DNA from: Symbiodinium natans
Lineage: Eukaryota; Sar; Dinophyceae; Suessiales; Symbiodiniaceae
Length of the DNA: 64,000 nucleotides
Direction: 5' to 3'
Assembly (NCBI GenBank): GCA_905221605.1
Contig: CAJNDS010000789.1
Span: 1-64,000, forward strand
This document shows, in pieces, positions 1-10,805 of the stretch (position 1 is its first letter; every line of letters begins with the position of its first letter). A program made the translations under genes and the position numbers. The notes under the pieces were generated by a model. That model saw nothing but the letters and a program-made list of their open reading frames with translations. It did not search any database and was not told the DNA's origin.

Positions 1-909
1 AAAAAACGACGACGACGATGCGCGACGACGCCCACGACGACGCGCGCGACGACGACGACGACGACGCGTCACGACAACGAGACGCGACGACGACGACGCC
101 GCACACGACGCACGACGCACGAGACGTGCGACGCCCGAAACACGAGGCACGACGACGACGACGACGCCCGACGACGACACCCGACGCCCGACGCCCGACG
201 CCCGACGCCCGACGCCCGACGCCCGACGCCCGACGCCCGACGCCCGACGAAAGACGCCCGACGCACGTCGCAAGACGCACGACCCACGACGACGACGCCC
301 GACGACGACACCCGACGACGACCACGACGACGACCACGACGACGACGACGAACGACGCACGACGCACGACGCACGACCCACGACGCACGACGCACGACGG
401 ACGACGCGCGACGACGACGACGACGACGACGACGACGCACGACGACGACCTGGTAATGCCAGGTAATGCGCTTTGTAATGCCATAAAACAAAGCACGCTC
501 GTAATATCCTTGTAATGCCAGGTGATGCGCTCATCTTGGAAGTGAAGTAAAAGTCCTGTTTAATATTTTAGCTTTGTAATGCCACAAAACAAAGCACGAT
601 TGAAAACAATGAAAGCATGCAATGAAAGCATGCAGCAACATGGCAAATGATCAACACCTGAACTCAACGGTTCAAGCGGTACGCCCGACGCCCGACGCAC
701 GACGCACGTCGCAAGACGCACGACCCACGACGCGCGACGACGACGCCCGACGACGACGACGACGACGACGACGACACCCGACGACGACCACGACGACGAC
801 GACGATGACGACGACGACGACGAACGACGCACGACGCACGACGCACGACCCACGACGCACGACGCACGACGCACGACGGACGACGCACGACGGACGACGC
901 ACGACGACC

Positions 910-967
<58 letters not shown>

Positions 968-3325
968 ACGACGACGACCTGGTAATGTGCCAGGTAATGC
1001 GCTTTGTAATGCCATAAAACAAAGCACGCTCGTAATATCCTGGTAATGCCAGGTGATGCGCTCATCTTGGAAGTGAAGTAAAAGTCCTGTTTAATATTTT
1101 AGCTTTGTAATGCCACAAAACAAAGCACGATTGAAAACAATGAAAGCATGCAATGAAAGCATGCAGCAACGTGGCAAATGATCAACACCTGAACTCAACG
1201 GTTCAAGCGGTCAACAATGCTTCGACATTTTCGGCCACCCAGCACCCTAAATTTTCCGGAAATTTAGGGAGCTGGGCCGTGGCTTCTGAACATGATCAGG
1301 CTGCATCCGTTTCCTAAATTTCCTGAAAATTTTGGGTGTGTAAATTTTCGGAAAATTTAGGAAAGCGATGAAGCAAATTTTCCGCAAATTTAGGGACCGA
1401 GGCTTCGGGCTACCCGGAACCAGAAATTTTCCAGAAATTTAGGGGAGCGAATCCGGCTTGCGGCCGTCGAAGAGGCCCAGCCTTTCAAAGGGCACAGCCC
1501 AAGCCCCAAAATTTCCCGGAAATTTTGGGTCCCGGGTAGGCCAAAGCGGCTTGCTCGCCGGGGTCCAGAAATTTCCGGAAAATTTTGGGGCTGGGGCACT
1601 CCGAGGCGTGACGCACCGCATAGGGCTGGTTTGACCGTAGCGTTTTATAGAGTAGATATACTATATATACTATATATACTATACTAGAGCTGACCCGCTG
1701 CTTCCAGCAGCGGCGCGCAAGACGACGAGCACGACGACACGTGCTTTGCTGCATAGAACCTGCTTGACCATGACAAGCGCTCGGTTTCATGCAATAGGAA
1801 TACGGGTATCCATCAACAAAACTTCCAATATAAGAAGTATAAGAAGACCGCATCCGTTCTCTATGTGTTGTGCTACGTAGAGCTTGCTTGACCATGACAA
1901 ATATTTTGTTTCATATAATAAAGGCACGGGCATCCAAGATAAAAAAACTGGCTATATTACATGAAGATGAATTGATCATGATGCACGCTCTGTTTCAAAG
2001 ACACGGGCATCCAAGATAAGAAGGGTTCATCCATTTCCTAAATTTCATTCTGTTCTGCACGATCTTCGTGGATTTTTGAAATCCTCGAGTATCTATAATT
2101 GGTGCTTTTGGACGTAGATGTCGCTCGCACCTAAGATGAAATTTACAATATAGGCGGCTAACGTAAATTTCCGGAAAATTTTGGGCGTATAAATTTTCTG
2201 AAAATTTAAAAAAACTAGAGCTGACCCGCTGCTTCCAGCAGCGGCGCGCAAGACGACGAGCACGACGACACGTGCTTTGCTGCATAGAACCTGCTTGACC
2301 ATGACAAGCGCTCGGTTTCATGCAATAGGAATACGGGTATCCATCAACAAAACTTCCAATATAAGAAGTATAAGAAGACCGCATCCGTTCTCTATGTGTT
2401 GTGCTACGTAGAGCTTGCTTGACCATGACAAATATTTTGTTTCATATAATAAAGGCACGGGCATCCAAGATAAAAAAACTGGCTATATTACATGAAGATG
2501 AATTGATCATGATGCACGCTCTGTTTCAAAGACACGGGCATCCAAGATAAGAAGGGTTCATCCATTTCCTAAATTTCATTCTGTTCTGCACGATCTTCGT
2601 GGATTTTTGAAATCCTCGAGTATCTATAATTGGTGCTTTTGGACGTAGATGTCGCTCGCACCTAAGATGAAATTTACAATATAGGCGGCTAACGTAAATT
2701 TCCGGAAAATTTTGGGCGTATAAATTTTCTGAAAATTTAAAAAAATAATGAAGAAAATTTTCCGGAAATTTAGAGACCGAAATTTCGGGCTACCCAGAAC
2801 CAGAAATTTCCGTAAAATTTTAGGGCTGGAGTACTCCGACGTGTAGCGTACCGCATAAGATTAAATTGACCGTAACATTTTATAGAGTCGACGTACGACG
2901 CACGACGCAAAACAATGCCGACGACGCGTGCGACGACGACGACGACGCGTCACGACGACGATACTTGACGACGACTTCGCACGACGACGACGACGACGAC
3001 GCCGCACACAACGCACGACGCGCGAGACGTGCGACGCCCGAAGCACGACGCACAACGACGACGACGCCCGATGACGACGCCCGACGCCGACGCCCGACGC
3101 CCGACGCCCGACACCCGACGCCCGACGCACGACGCACGACGCACGACACACGACGCACGTCACAAGACGCACGACCCACGACGCGCGACGACGCCCGACG
3201 ACGACGACGACGACGACACCCGACGACGACCACGACGACGACGACGATGACGACGACGACGAACGACGCGCGACGCACGACGCACGACCCACGACGCACG
3301 ACGCACGACGCACGACGGACGACGC

Positions 3326-3357
<32 letters not shown>

Positions 3358-4037
3358 CTGGTAATGCCAGGTAATGCGCTTTGTAATGCCATAAAACAAA
3401 GCACGCTCGTAAGATCCTGGTAATGCCAGGTGATGCGCTCATCTTGGAAGTGAAGTAAAAGTCCTGTTTAATATTTTAGCTTTGTAATGCCACAAAACAA
3501 AGCACGATTCAAAACAATGAAAGCATGCAATGAAAGCATGCAGCAACATGGCAAATGATCAACACCTGAACTCAACGGTTCAAGCGGTCAACAATGCTTC
3601 GACATTTTCGGCCACCCAGCACCCTAAATTTTCCGGAAATTTAGGGAGCTGGGCCGTGGCTTCTGAACATGATCAGGCTGCATCCGTTTCCTAAATTTCC
3701 TGAAAATTTTGGGTGTGTAAATTTTCGGAAAATTTAGGAAAGCGATGAAGCAAATTTTCCGGAAATTTAGGGACCGAGGCTTCGGGCTACCCGGAACCAG
3801 AAATTTTCCAGAAATTTAGGGGAGCGAATCCGGCTTGCGGCCGTCGAAGAGGCCCAGCCTTTCAAAGGGCACAGCCCAGGCCCCAAAATTTCCCGGAAAT
3901 TTTGGGTCCCGGGTAGGCCAAAGCGGCTTGCTCGCCGGGGTCCAGAAATTTCCGGAAAATTTTGGGGCTGGGGCGCTCCGAGGCGTGACGCACCGCATAG
4001 GGCTGGTTTGACCGTAGCGTTTTATAGAGTAGATATA
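1..4037. repeat. 2.38-kb-period tandem repeat block with CGA satellites
   Basis: A segment at about 979-1660 recurs at 3357-4037 with a constant offset of 2377 bases and near identity. Each copy has a CGA/CGC-rich satellite tract (about 1-450, 680-980 and 2890-3357), then a 230-base spacer rich in the phrase GTAATGCCA, then a segment with many AAATTTCCGGAAATTT-like palindromes. The spacer also occurs at about 449-680, so three satellite-plus-spacer units are present. The satellite gives long open frames of Arg, Asp, Thr and His on both strands that are artefacts of a trinucleotide period. No gene is seen here. Confidence 0.85.
1684..2745. repeat. 531-base tandem duplication
   Basis: Positions 1684-2214 and 2215-2745 are head-to-tail copies that look identical by eye. 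The unit starts CTAGAGCTGACCCGCTG and ends in an A-run after GAAAATTT. It lies inside the larger 2.38-kb repeat and is present only between the two large copies. Near identity suggests a recent duplication or an assembly duplication. Confidence 0.85.
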
Positions 4038-4039
4038 CT

Positions 4040-4330
4040 GTATATACTATATATACTATGTATACTATGTATACTATATATATTATATTATATATATATA
4101 TTACTATATTACTATATATACTCTATATACTATAATATATGATATATACTATATATACTACATATATATATATATATTATATATTATATTTATTACATAT
4201 ATTATATATATTATATATATATGTACACTATGTATACTATTATTATACTATATATATATATATATACTATATATATATATACTATATATCTATATATATA
4301 CTATATATATACTATATATATCTATATATA

Positions 4331-4374
<44 letters not shown>

Positions 4375-4480
4375 GCTATGCTATATATATATATTATACT
4401 ATCTATATACTATATATACTAAATCTATTAATCCATCATATGATTTTCATGTATTTATAATATTCCATATAAATTGAACC
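4040..4480. repeat. TA/TATATAC microsatellite
   Basis: About 400 bases of TATATA, TATATAC and TATTA simple sequence follow the repeat block. Open frames made only of Ile and Tyr are artefacts. Confidence 0.9.
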
Positions 4481-5486
4481 CATAATATTTTGTGACAAAT
4501 TTGCCAATATCATTTGCGAATCATATAATCTCATGGATATTCAAAAATTTATCATAACATCCTTGCAAAGTGGACTCATATGTCCCCCTCAGACGAATTT
4601 AAGAAAATTGACTCAAACCCCAAACTTATAAATGTTTAATGCCAGATCACATCCACTGTTTTCCCTTCGCAAGAACATCAGGTTTGTAGTAATTGCAATT
4701 GTGCTTCTGGTGAGCTCCTTGCCTTGCATCTATATATATATATATACTATTTCTTGTTTCTTTCTTTACCTCAGGCAGACGACAAAAACATTATTTGAGC
4801 AGACAATATTCAATTTACTTAAACCTCATATTGTTCAAATAGCACAATTCACTTAAAGCACCAAAATATTACACTCACTGTACTTATTCATGCATCTCTG
4901 TCACAATTATCAAAATGATCAGAGCCAAAAAATGTCTACATCATGCATCGCTGTTAATTTTTTGTCAAAATTATCAGATCAGAGCAGGCAATATATCTTC
5001 ATCATGCATCCTTGTCAAGTTATACAGCCTTCCATCATGCATCCTTATCAAATTATATCAGCAGACAATATACAAATTACTTAAACCTCATATTATTCGA
5101 AAATACAATTCACTAGATCCACCCTTTTTGTTCATACTGAGCCGACGACGCTCAGTCGCAAAAGGGCCGCCCCGCCAGTGGTTACGACCAGGAGTCTAAA
5201 CCACAACGTATTAAAACAACATGAACTCAAAAACCCCACAACATTCTAAACCCTACATTCTTAACTCCTGGTCGTAACCGCTTGTCCCGGCCTCTATGCG
5301 TGAGAGGGGTTAAGGGTGCGCAACAAACAACAGAACTAGTACATGAACAAGTCCTAAGTGCGACGTATGCTAGAAACAACATAAACACTACGCACCCTTA
5401 GTTACTAACCAATAACATACACTAGGCTCTATATCAATTTATAAGTAACTCTAGTGCCCTCAACCCCCCTAAGGGGGGAGGAACAC
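4481..5486. other. AT-rich stretch with a long inverted repeat
   Basis: No gene recognised. A 16-base perfect inverted repeat, GGTTACGACCAGGAGT at 5180-5195 and its complement at 5264-5279, encloses 68 bases. A second, weaker pair follows (TAAGGGTGCG near 5309 and CGCACCCTTA near 5393). The phrase ATCATGCATCC with CAAATTAT recurs at about 4940-5055 as a short degenerate tandem repeat. Confidence 0.6.
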
Positions 5487-5800
5487 TTAGGTTCCTCCCC
5501 CCGTTTTCAAAAATGTACTCAGTTGTAAAAAGGCATGTGGTCGCGGAAGCCTTCCCTTAGCACACACACACACACACACACACACACCCGCCCGCCCCTC
5601 GCCTGCCCTCCGCCCCCCCCCGCTCCCCGACTGCTTCCCTTTCCTTGGGCTCCTACTCCGTAGTCGGGCGTCGACTTGCCTGGAAGCACACTCTCTCTGG
5701 CCCTCACTCACACACACACACTGACACACTGTCTGTCTGTCTCCCTCTCTCTTTCTCTTCCCCTGAGCCCGGGACGCGTCCTCGCACCGCTGGCGGGTTG

Positions 5801-5843
<43 letters not shown>

Positions 5844-6330
5844 ACCTGTCTCATCTGTCGCAGCCGCCATTCTCTCACCTGCCTCCCGCTCTGCCGCCGC
5901 AGCCGCCTCACAGTCTCTCTTGCGTCCTCTCTGTCTTTCTATCTCTCTCTCTCTCTCTCTCTCACGCACGCAGACACACACACACACACACGCAGACGCA
6001 CACGCACGCACGCACCACCAGCCATGCCTTCCTCTTGCGGCGCTGTCGGCGTTTCGGCGGTGCCACCTTTCCCATGCACCGTCTCACTTTCTCTCTCTCT
6101 CTCTCTCTCTGCCTCTCTCTTTCCCCTCTCTCTCTGTGGCTCTCTCTCCCTCTCACCCCCTCTCTCTCTCTTTTTCTCCCTCTCTCTCTCGCTTTAGTTT
6201 TCTCCCTTCGACAGCCTTGACGCGCTTCGCAGGCCTTGACGACTCCTTCAGGCGCTGTCCAGACACAGCTTCTTGATCTGTCTCTCTTTCTCTCTCTGCT
6301 TGAACACGCAGAGGGTTAACTCGTTCGCGC
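5487..6330. repeat. AC/CT simple-sequence cluster
   Basis: Runs of (AC)n at 5560-5588, (CT)n at 5803-5836, 5945-5965 and 6090-6200, and mixed CA tracts at 5975-6010. The open frames here (Ser-Leu, Arg-Glu, Cys-Val repeats) come from dinucleotide periodicity. No protein-coding gene is supported. Confidence 0.85.
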
Positions 6331-6439
6331 GATCACGACACGTCCACGCAGAGGGTCCGAGAGGGGGGGGGGAGGGGGGCTGGAAGCGGAAAACTCAGGA
6401 CACTTTGAACCCTGCAGAGAAGCGTGAGGTTGGTTCCCA

Positions 6440-7000
6440 GGTGGCTCAGGTTTAAGGTTTAAGGTGCAGGGTTTATTTGGTTTATTTGGTGTACCGGGTT
6501 TATAGGGTCTATTGGGTTTACAGGGTTTTTTGGTTTATAGGGTTTAGGGTGCTAGGGGCGCTAATGTTGGGTTTAGGCTCGTCGCCCTCCATTGCTCTGC
6601 AGAGTCGCGAGATGGCTTAGGGTTGAAGGCTCAGGGTTTAGGAAATAAAGGTCCCTTTGAAGGCTCTTGCTAAATAAGAAGCTCTATCATGGGTACTTGC
6701 ACGGAGCCCTAAACCCTAAACCCCAAACCCTAAACCCTAAACCAAACAAACACAACTCCAAGGCCCCACGCCCATGCCCAGGAGAGCTGTACCTGCAGCT
6801 CCGGCAGCACAATTACTGATGATTGCAGAGTACTAACTGTTCCAAAAGTTTTAGCGTTTAGGGTTTAGGGTTTAGGATGCAACCATGAAATAAGGGAATA
6901 AGGACCCAGTCTGGGTCCTAGAGTTTAGGGGGTTTAGGGTTTCGGCCTTAGGGCATTGGGGCCGTCAGAATCTGACACAAGCTGCCCCGAGCCTTTGCCA
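6440..7000. repeat. degenerate telomere-like tracts
   Basis: Heptamer-derived sequence in both orientations: TTTAAGG/TTTATTTGG/TTTATAGGG variants at 6446-6560, CCCTAAA at 6709-6745 and TTTAGGG at 6855-6945. Single-base drift and insertions distinguish it from the perfect arrays elsewhere. No gene is recognised. Confidence 0.75.
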
Positions 7001-7254
7001 GAAAGTGCGCCCTGGTATCCTCTGGCAATACCCGTGGGAACCATCGCAACGAATCGCTTTTAAGACAAGCCTCTTCGTGCAAGTCGTGGACGCTGTGTGC
7101 GCTGTACAGGGAAATAAAAGATTCAAAAGGAACCCCTACAAGCTAGGGGCTCCTGTTACGTTTGTTTATCGTCCTCATGAGCTGTGTGATGTATCTCTTT
7201 AGGCCCCGTGCCGGCGCTGCATATTCAGGCCTTTCTTGAGCGGTCTCGCACACA

Positions 7255-7815
7255 TACCGGCAGCCACGATGACCATTCCCCTTGTGAGAGCGGCCTTGTC
7301 CCGGATTGTATGAGCTATCAAAGTGGAATACTGGACAAGCAACCTTGTGGATTCTGGCTTGGCGTCCGGCAGCGTTGCCTGGGCTTAGATCTTGCAGGCA
7401 TGCTGGTCTTCGTGGTGCTCATGACGACTTTTCCCCTCGTGGGAGCGGAAATGTTCCGGAAGGTATGAATTATTAAAGCGAAATAGCCTGGGCTTGGATC
7501 TTGCACGGAGGTACTCTGCACGGAAACCATGACGACCATTCCCCTTGCGGGAGCGGCATTGTCTCGGATCGCATGTATTACTCAGGCTAAGTACTTGCAA
7601 AGCAACCTTGTGGATTCTGGCTTGGCATCCGGCAGCGTTGCCTGAGCTCAGATCTTGCAGGTATGCTGGTCTTCGTGGTAACCATAGCGGCCATTCCCCT
7701 TGTGGGAGCGGCATTGTTCCGGATCCCGGATCGAATTATAGTTATTAAAGCGAAGAACTTGCAAAGCAACCGTTTGGGTTCTGGGGTTCCGCATCCTGCA
7801 GTTGCGTTGCCCGTC
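7255..7815. repeat. tandem array of diverged 108-155-base units
   Basis: Four diverged copies of a unit carry the phrases CATTCCCCTTGTGGGAGCGG, ACTTGCAAAGCAACC, TTCTGGCTTGGC, TCCGGCAGCGTTGCCTG and GATCTTGCAGG. The TTCCCCT phrase recurs near 7276, 7431, 7538 and 7691. A plus-strand frame through it gives repeated hydrophobic peptides (VFVV followed by PLVGA), but it has no wider context that would make it a gene. Confidence 0.75.
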
Positions 7816-7989
7816 TTCGAAACTAAAAATCGCACCTCCTGCCGAACTTGTGCGTGCGTGTAGTACCCATTCGGATCAAGCTAACTGTGCAAAACAACGA
7901 TTTGTCGATCATGGGTGATGTGGCGTTGGGCATTGCACTACCTGGTTACGTGGGCCCATGGCTTTTTCCTTTGGAGAGGCTCCCATGAC

Positions 7990-10046
7990 AGGCGCTGCCA
8001 GTCAGAAGTGTTGGTAAAGTCGGCAACCCTGAGGAAGCCAATGGAACCCTCGAAGTCAACTCAGCGACCAAGTCCTTGAAGGCTTTCTCAGGGTTTAGGG
8101 TTGGGGGGGGTGCGGAAGAAGGGTGGAGGGTTTATGGTGCTTTCTTAGGGTTCAGGGATGTTCAGGGTTTAGGGTTGAGGGTGGAGGCTTTCAGGAAGTC
8201 CTTGAAGGTCGTCTCATAGTGCCGGTTTGATGCTTCCAGGGCGTTGTAAATCGTCTCCCGGACGAAAGCGTTCATAGCTTCAAAGCCCCCTGAGAGCAGG
8301 TGGTAGGGTTCAGGGTTCAGGGTTTTCTGGGTTTAAGGCTTGCAGTTGAGGGTCAAGACAACTGGTACTTGTGCAATGGAGCTTCCTCGGTCCGCTCATC
8401 TCAGACAACTCCAACGCGAAAGCTCTTTCTGTGTGATTTCGCTTATCTCTGTATGACGATCGTTACCCCAACTGACTTTTGTACCCTCCGCCCCACAAGC
8501 CCTAAGCCCTTATGCTTGCCCATTGCTAAAAAAAACATATCCCGGGATATTAGCCTCTTTCTACAGGGTGGATCACAACGTTCCCGAAGCCCTAAACATC
8601 CCTAAACCCCCTCCCCACCCCCACCACGGCGTGGCTCTCCCACGCGATTTAGGGGTTAGAGATCTTGCAGATCTTGCAGAAATCTAAGTCCACCTGGTTC
8701 TGGTTTAGGGTTTAACCTCCCTTAGCCCCCCCATACACTGGAATCTATAGAATCCCTCTAAAGACCCAGAAAGAGATCCTTGAACACGAGAAACCCCCAT
8801 CCATGTCGCTTTGCCTGGCATCTGCTCAACAAGTCCTTGGCTGCACTCAGGAGGGTAGCTATAAATTAAACTTTCAGCTGCCGTAATAAGAAACCCAATA
8901 AACCCAAAAAAGGTAAGGATCTAAAGTTACAGTAAAGTACCACAAAGAGTCGATGGATCATCAGCCGATCCTCCTCGGAGGTGGCCTTGGCCGAGCGTGT
9001 GTCCAAATCTTTAGCCGTTCGCGCCACAGCCACAGCCACATCGGTGCCTGCCTCCGTCAGTTCAGGGTTTAGGGTTTTTAGGGTTTAGGGTTTAGGGTTT
9101 AGGGTTTAGGGTTTAGGGTTTAGGGTTTAGGGTTTAGGGTTTAGGGTTTAGGGTTTAGGGTTTAGGGTTTAGGGACATACAGGTCCATTTGTTTTTACCT
9201 GTGAAGGTGCAACGTGTATTCTGGGGTATACAGAATTTGCATGGCTAGGGGTGCCATGCATGTCTTCTGCAGGTTTCAGGATCGGATAATTCCACATCCA
9301 CAACATCCCCGCAGGTGCTGCGAACCGAAAGGCTTCCGGTATCCAGGGGCCCTCGGCAAAGATGTCGAGCAGCTGCTGCTAAACAGGTAAAGGCATATCT
9401 CTCGGAAGCTACTGCCCCCAATGCGATCGAAACCCGCAAATTACAAGAGACCCAAGATTTGGCGAATGTGAAGCTCAATCTTCTCCCAACCTTGCCTTGC
9501 CCTCCTGCAAGACTCCCGTGGAGGTGCACAGGAGCAAGCCTTGAGAACGACCACGTTGGGATAGGCAAATGGTGTGATAGACTTCGAAGAGGCACCAAAT
9601 CCGCCGGAGTGGATGGACAAGCTCATCAATAATCATGGCAGTTCCCTTGCACTCAGGACTTGTGAGGGCAATGTAAAATGAAGATTGCTCCCAACAGCCA
9701 TTCCCCAACTCTTCCTGAATGTGCCACTGGCTGTTACTGAAAGTGCAAATCCAATATCCTGATTCTCGCCACTGCTCAGCCTGATCCGACAAGCCATGCT
9801 TCCGGATGGCTTCCATGAGATGGCGAGCCGGCATCCCCCAAAAGTGACTCACAAACCATCGGATTTCCATGGGACCCACCAATTCCGCGAAGGATACTTG
9901 GTAAGGCTTCGTGAGCGGTTTGACGATGTTGGAACAAACGTAGTACATGGATCGTTCCTTGATGAAGGTCTCGAAGAACCTGCTGGTCCCAATGTCGACG
10001 TGAGAAACTACAACGTTGGCGGCTACAGCAAATCGTCACCAGGAGG
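7990..10046 (-). CDS. W/H-WG-domain protein, multi-exon, frames partly broken
   Basis: A first exon runs from about 10046 to 9498. It encodes a domain with the landmarks RWFVSHFWGMP, YWICTFSNSQW, SSFYIALTSPECKGTAM and RIWCLFEVY, ending GLLLCTSTGVLQEGK. A second exon (about 9055-8940) encodes DVAVAVARTAKDLDTRSAKA followed by TSEEDRLMIHRLF. A third (about 8300-8201) encodes GGFEAMNAFVRETIYNALEA, and a fourth starts at 8074 (DLVAELTSRV). From memory of dinoflagellate proteomes these pieces occur in this order in one expanded family; its function is unknown to me. The first intron can be read as GC-AG (AAG|GCAAGG to GGAG|GCAGG) and contains a perfect telomeric array. The intron at 8075-8200 is GA-AG and sits between duplicated exon sequence. 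The exon 2/3 junction and the 5' end are unresolved, so this could be a pseudogene. Confidence 0.6.
8075..8200 (-). other. 126-base telomere-like intron between duplicated exon segments
   Basis: The segment AAGTCCTTGAAGG (plus strand) occurs at 8070-8082 and again at 8196-8208, with similarity extending to 21 bases (8070-8090 and 8196-8216). Between the copies is degenerate TTTAGGG-type sequence. On the minus strand splicing AAG|GAC to AAG|GAC gives a GA-AG intron of exactly 126 bases in phase 0, joining HYETTFK to DLVAELT. Both splice signals lie in the duplicated exonic sequence. Confidence 0.6.
9062..9173. repeat. interstitial telomeric array (TTTAGGG)n
   Basis: About fifteen nearly perfect TTTAGGG heptamers with one TTTTTAGGG variant. 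It lies within an intron of the minus-strand W/H-WG-domain gene, immediately before the exon that resumes at about 9055. It is far from either edge of the window and flanked by unique sequence, so it is not a chromosome end. Confidence 0.95.
9245..9470 (-). pseudogene. decayed copy of the gene's own C-terminal repeat segment
   Basis: Inside the first intron of the W/H-WG-domain gene a minus-strand frame reads AKSWVSCNLRVSIALGAVAS. This resembles, in a different frame from the upstream exon, the segment encoded by the true second exon (TAKDLDTRSAKATSEEDR). It is interrupted by stops on both sides. A relic of a duplicated exon is the simplest reading; chance similarity is possible. Confidence 0.3.
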
Positions 10047-10474
10047 AATGAAAGAGAAAAGTTTCCTTTACGGACATTGAAGTTTATCGTCGGAGAAGCA
10101 TGCGCACGCCCAACCCAGCCGGCCAGCCAGCCGCCCACGCTCCCATGGTAAAACCCCACAAATATTTCCGTGTATAGCAATAGGGGGGCCTAAGCGGTGT
10201 ATGCAGGCGCAAAGACCGTTTCATAGAGGGAAAGCTTGGTACAAGTCCACGCCACTCCACCTGACTAGCTGATTATCTGTCCACCAGACCATTACAGTTT
10301 CAGAAGAGGACGCTGTGGGATGTGTGCTGGTGGAGTGTCTGATAGTCTGCTGCAAAAGATTTGCAAAATAACGCCTTTGTTGGATACTTTGTTGATTTGA
10401 CCTTTGTTGATGTGATGCGATACACTAAAAGAGAAAGAGGACAAAAGGAGAAAGATACAAACAACAATGTGGAT

Positions 10475-10505
<31 letters not shown>

Positions 10506-10805
10506 GAGAGGGGGAGAGAGAGCGAGAGCTAGAGCTAGAGCTAGAGCGAGAGAGTGTACCTGACCTGTTCCAAACCGTGCGCAATGTCCATGCTATCAGG
10601 CAAGCAGCTGCAAGAAATCCTGAAGTTGCCCGGCGGCCACGGAGCGGTCTGGCCCGCGACTGCAGCGATGGAGCACGGGAGGCCACTGTTTGAAGAATTG
10701 CTGGCGCCGCTTTGCTAAGGAGGTGCGGCCCCTCCTCGGTCCCGCTCACATCCGCAGTGAGGTTCATGTTTGGGCGTCTTGGGATTGGTGTGATTTTCGT
10801 GCGAT
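10047..10805. other. spacer with GGGAGA microsatellite and a possible exon
   Basis: The main landmark is a purine repeat (GAGGGA then GAGCTA units) at 10477-10552. A minus-strand segment at about 10592-10715 after a CTTAG reads RRQQFFKQWPPVLHRCS and ends in a stop. It may be a last exon of the membrane-protein gene to its right, but nothing proves the link. Confidence 0.35.

Noticed and set aside
18-1065. Long open frames of Arg/Asp/Thr/His or Ser/Val on both strands
   Set aside because: They follow a CGA/CGC trinucleotide period, overlap on both strands in several frames, and have no flanking gene structure.
4139-4477. Ile/Tyr-rich open frames
   Set aside because: Pure TA microsatellite translation.
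5487-6276. Open frames rich in Ser-Leu, Arg-Glu or Cys-Val
   Set aside because: Dinucleotide CT/AC repeats; both strands are open for the same reason.
9062-9173. A true chromosome end
   Set aside because: Unique sequence continues on both sides, both orientations occur in the window, and tracts are short and interspersed.
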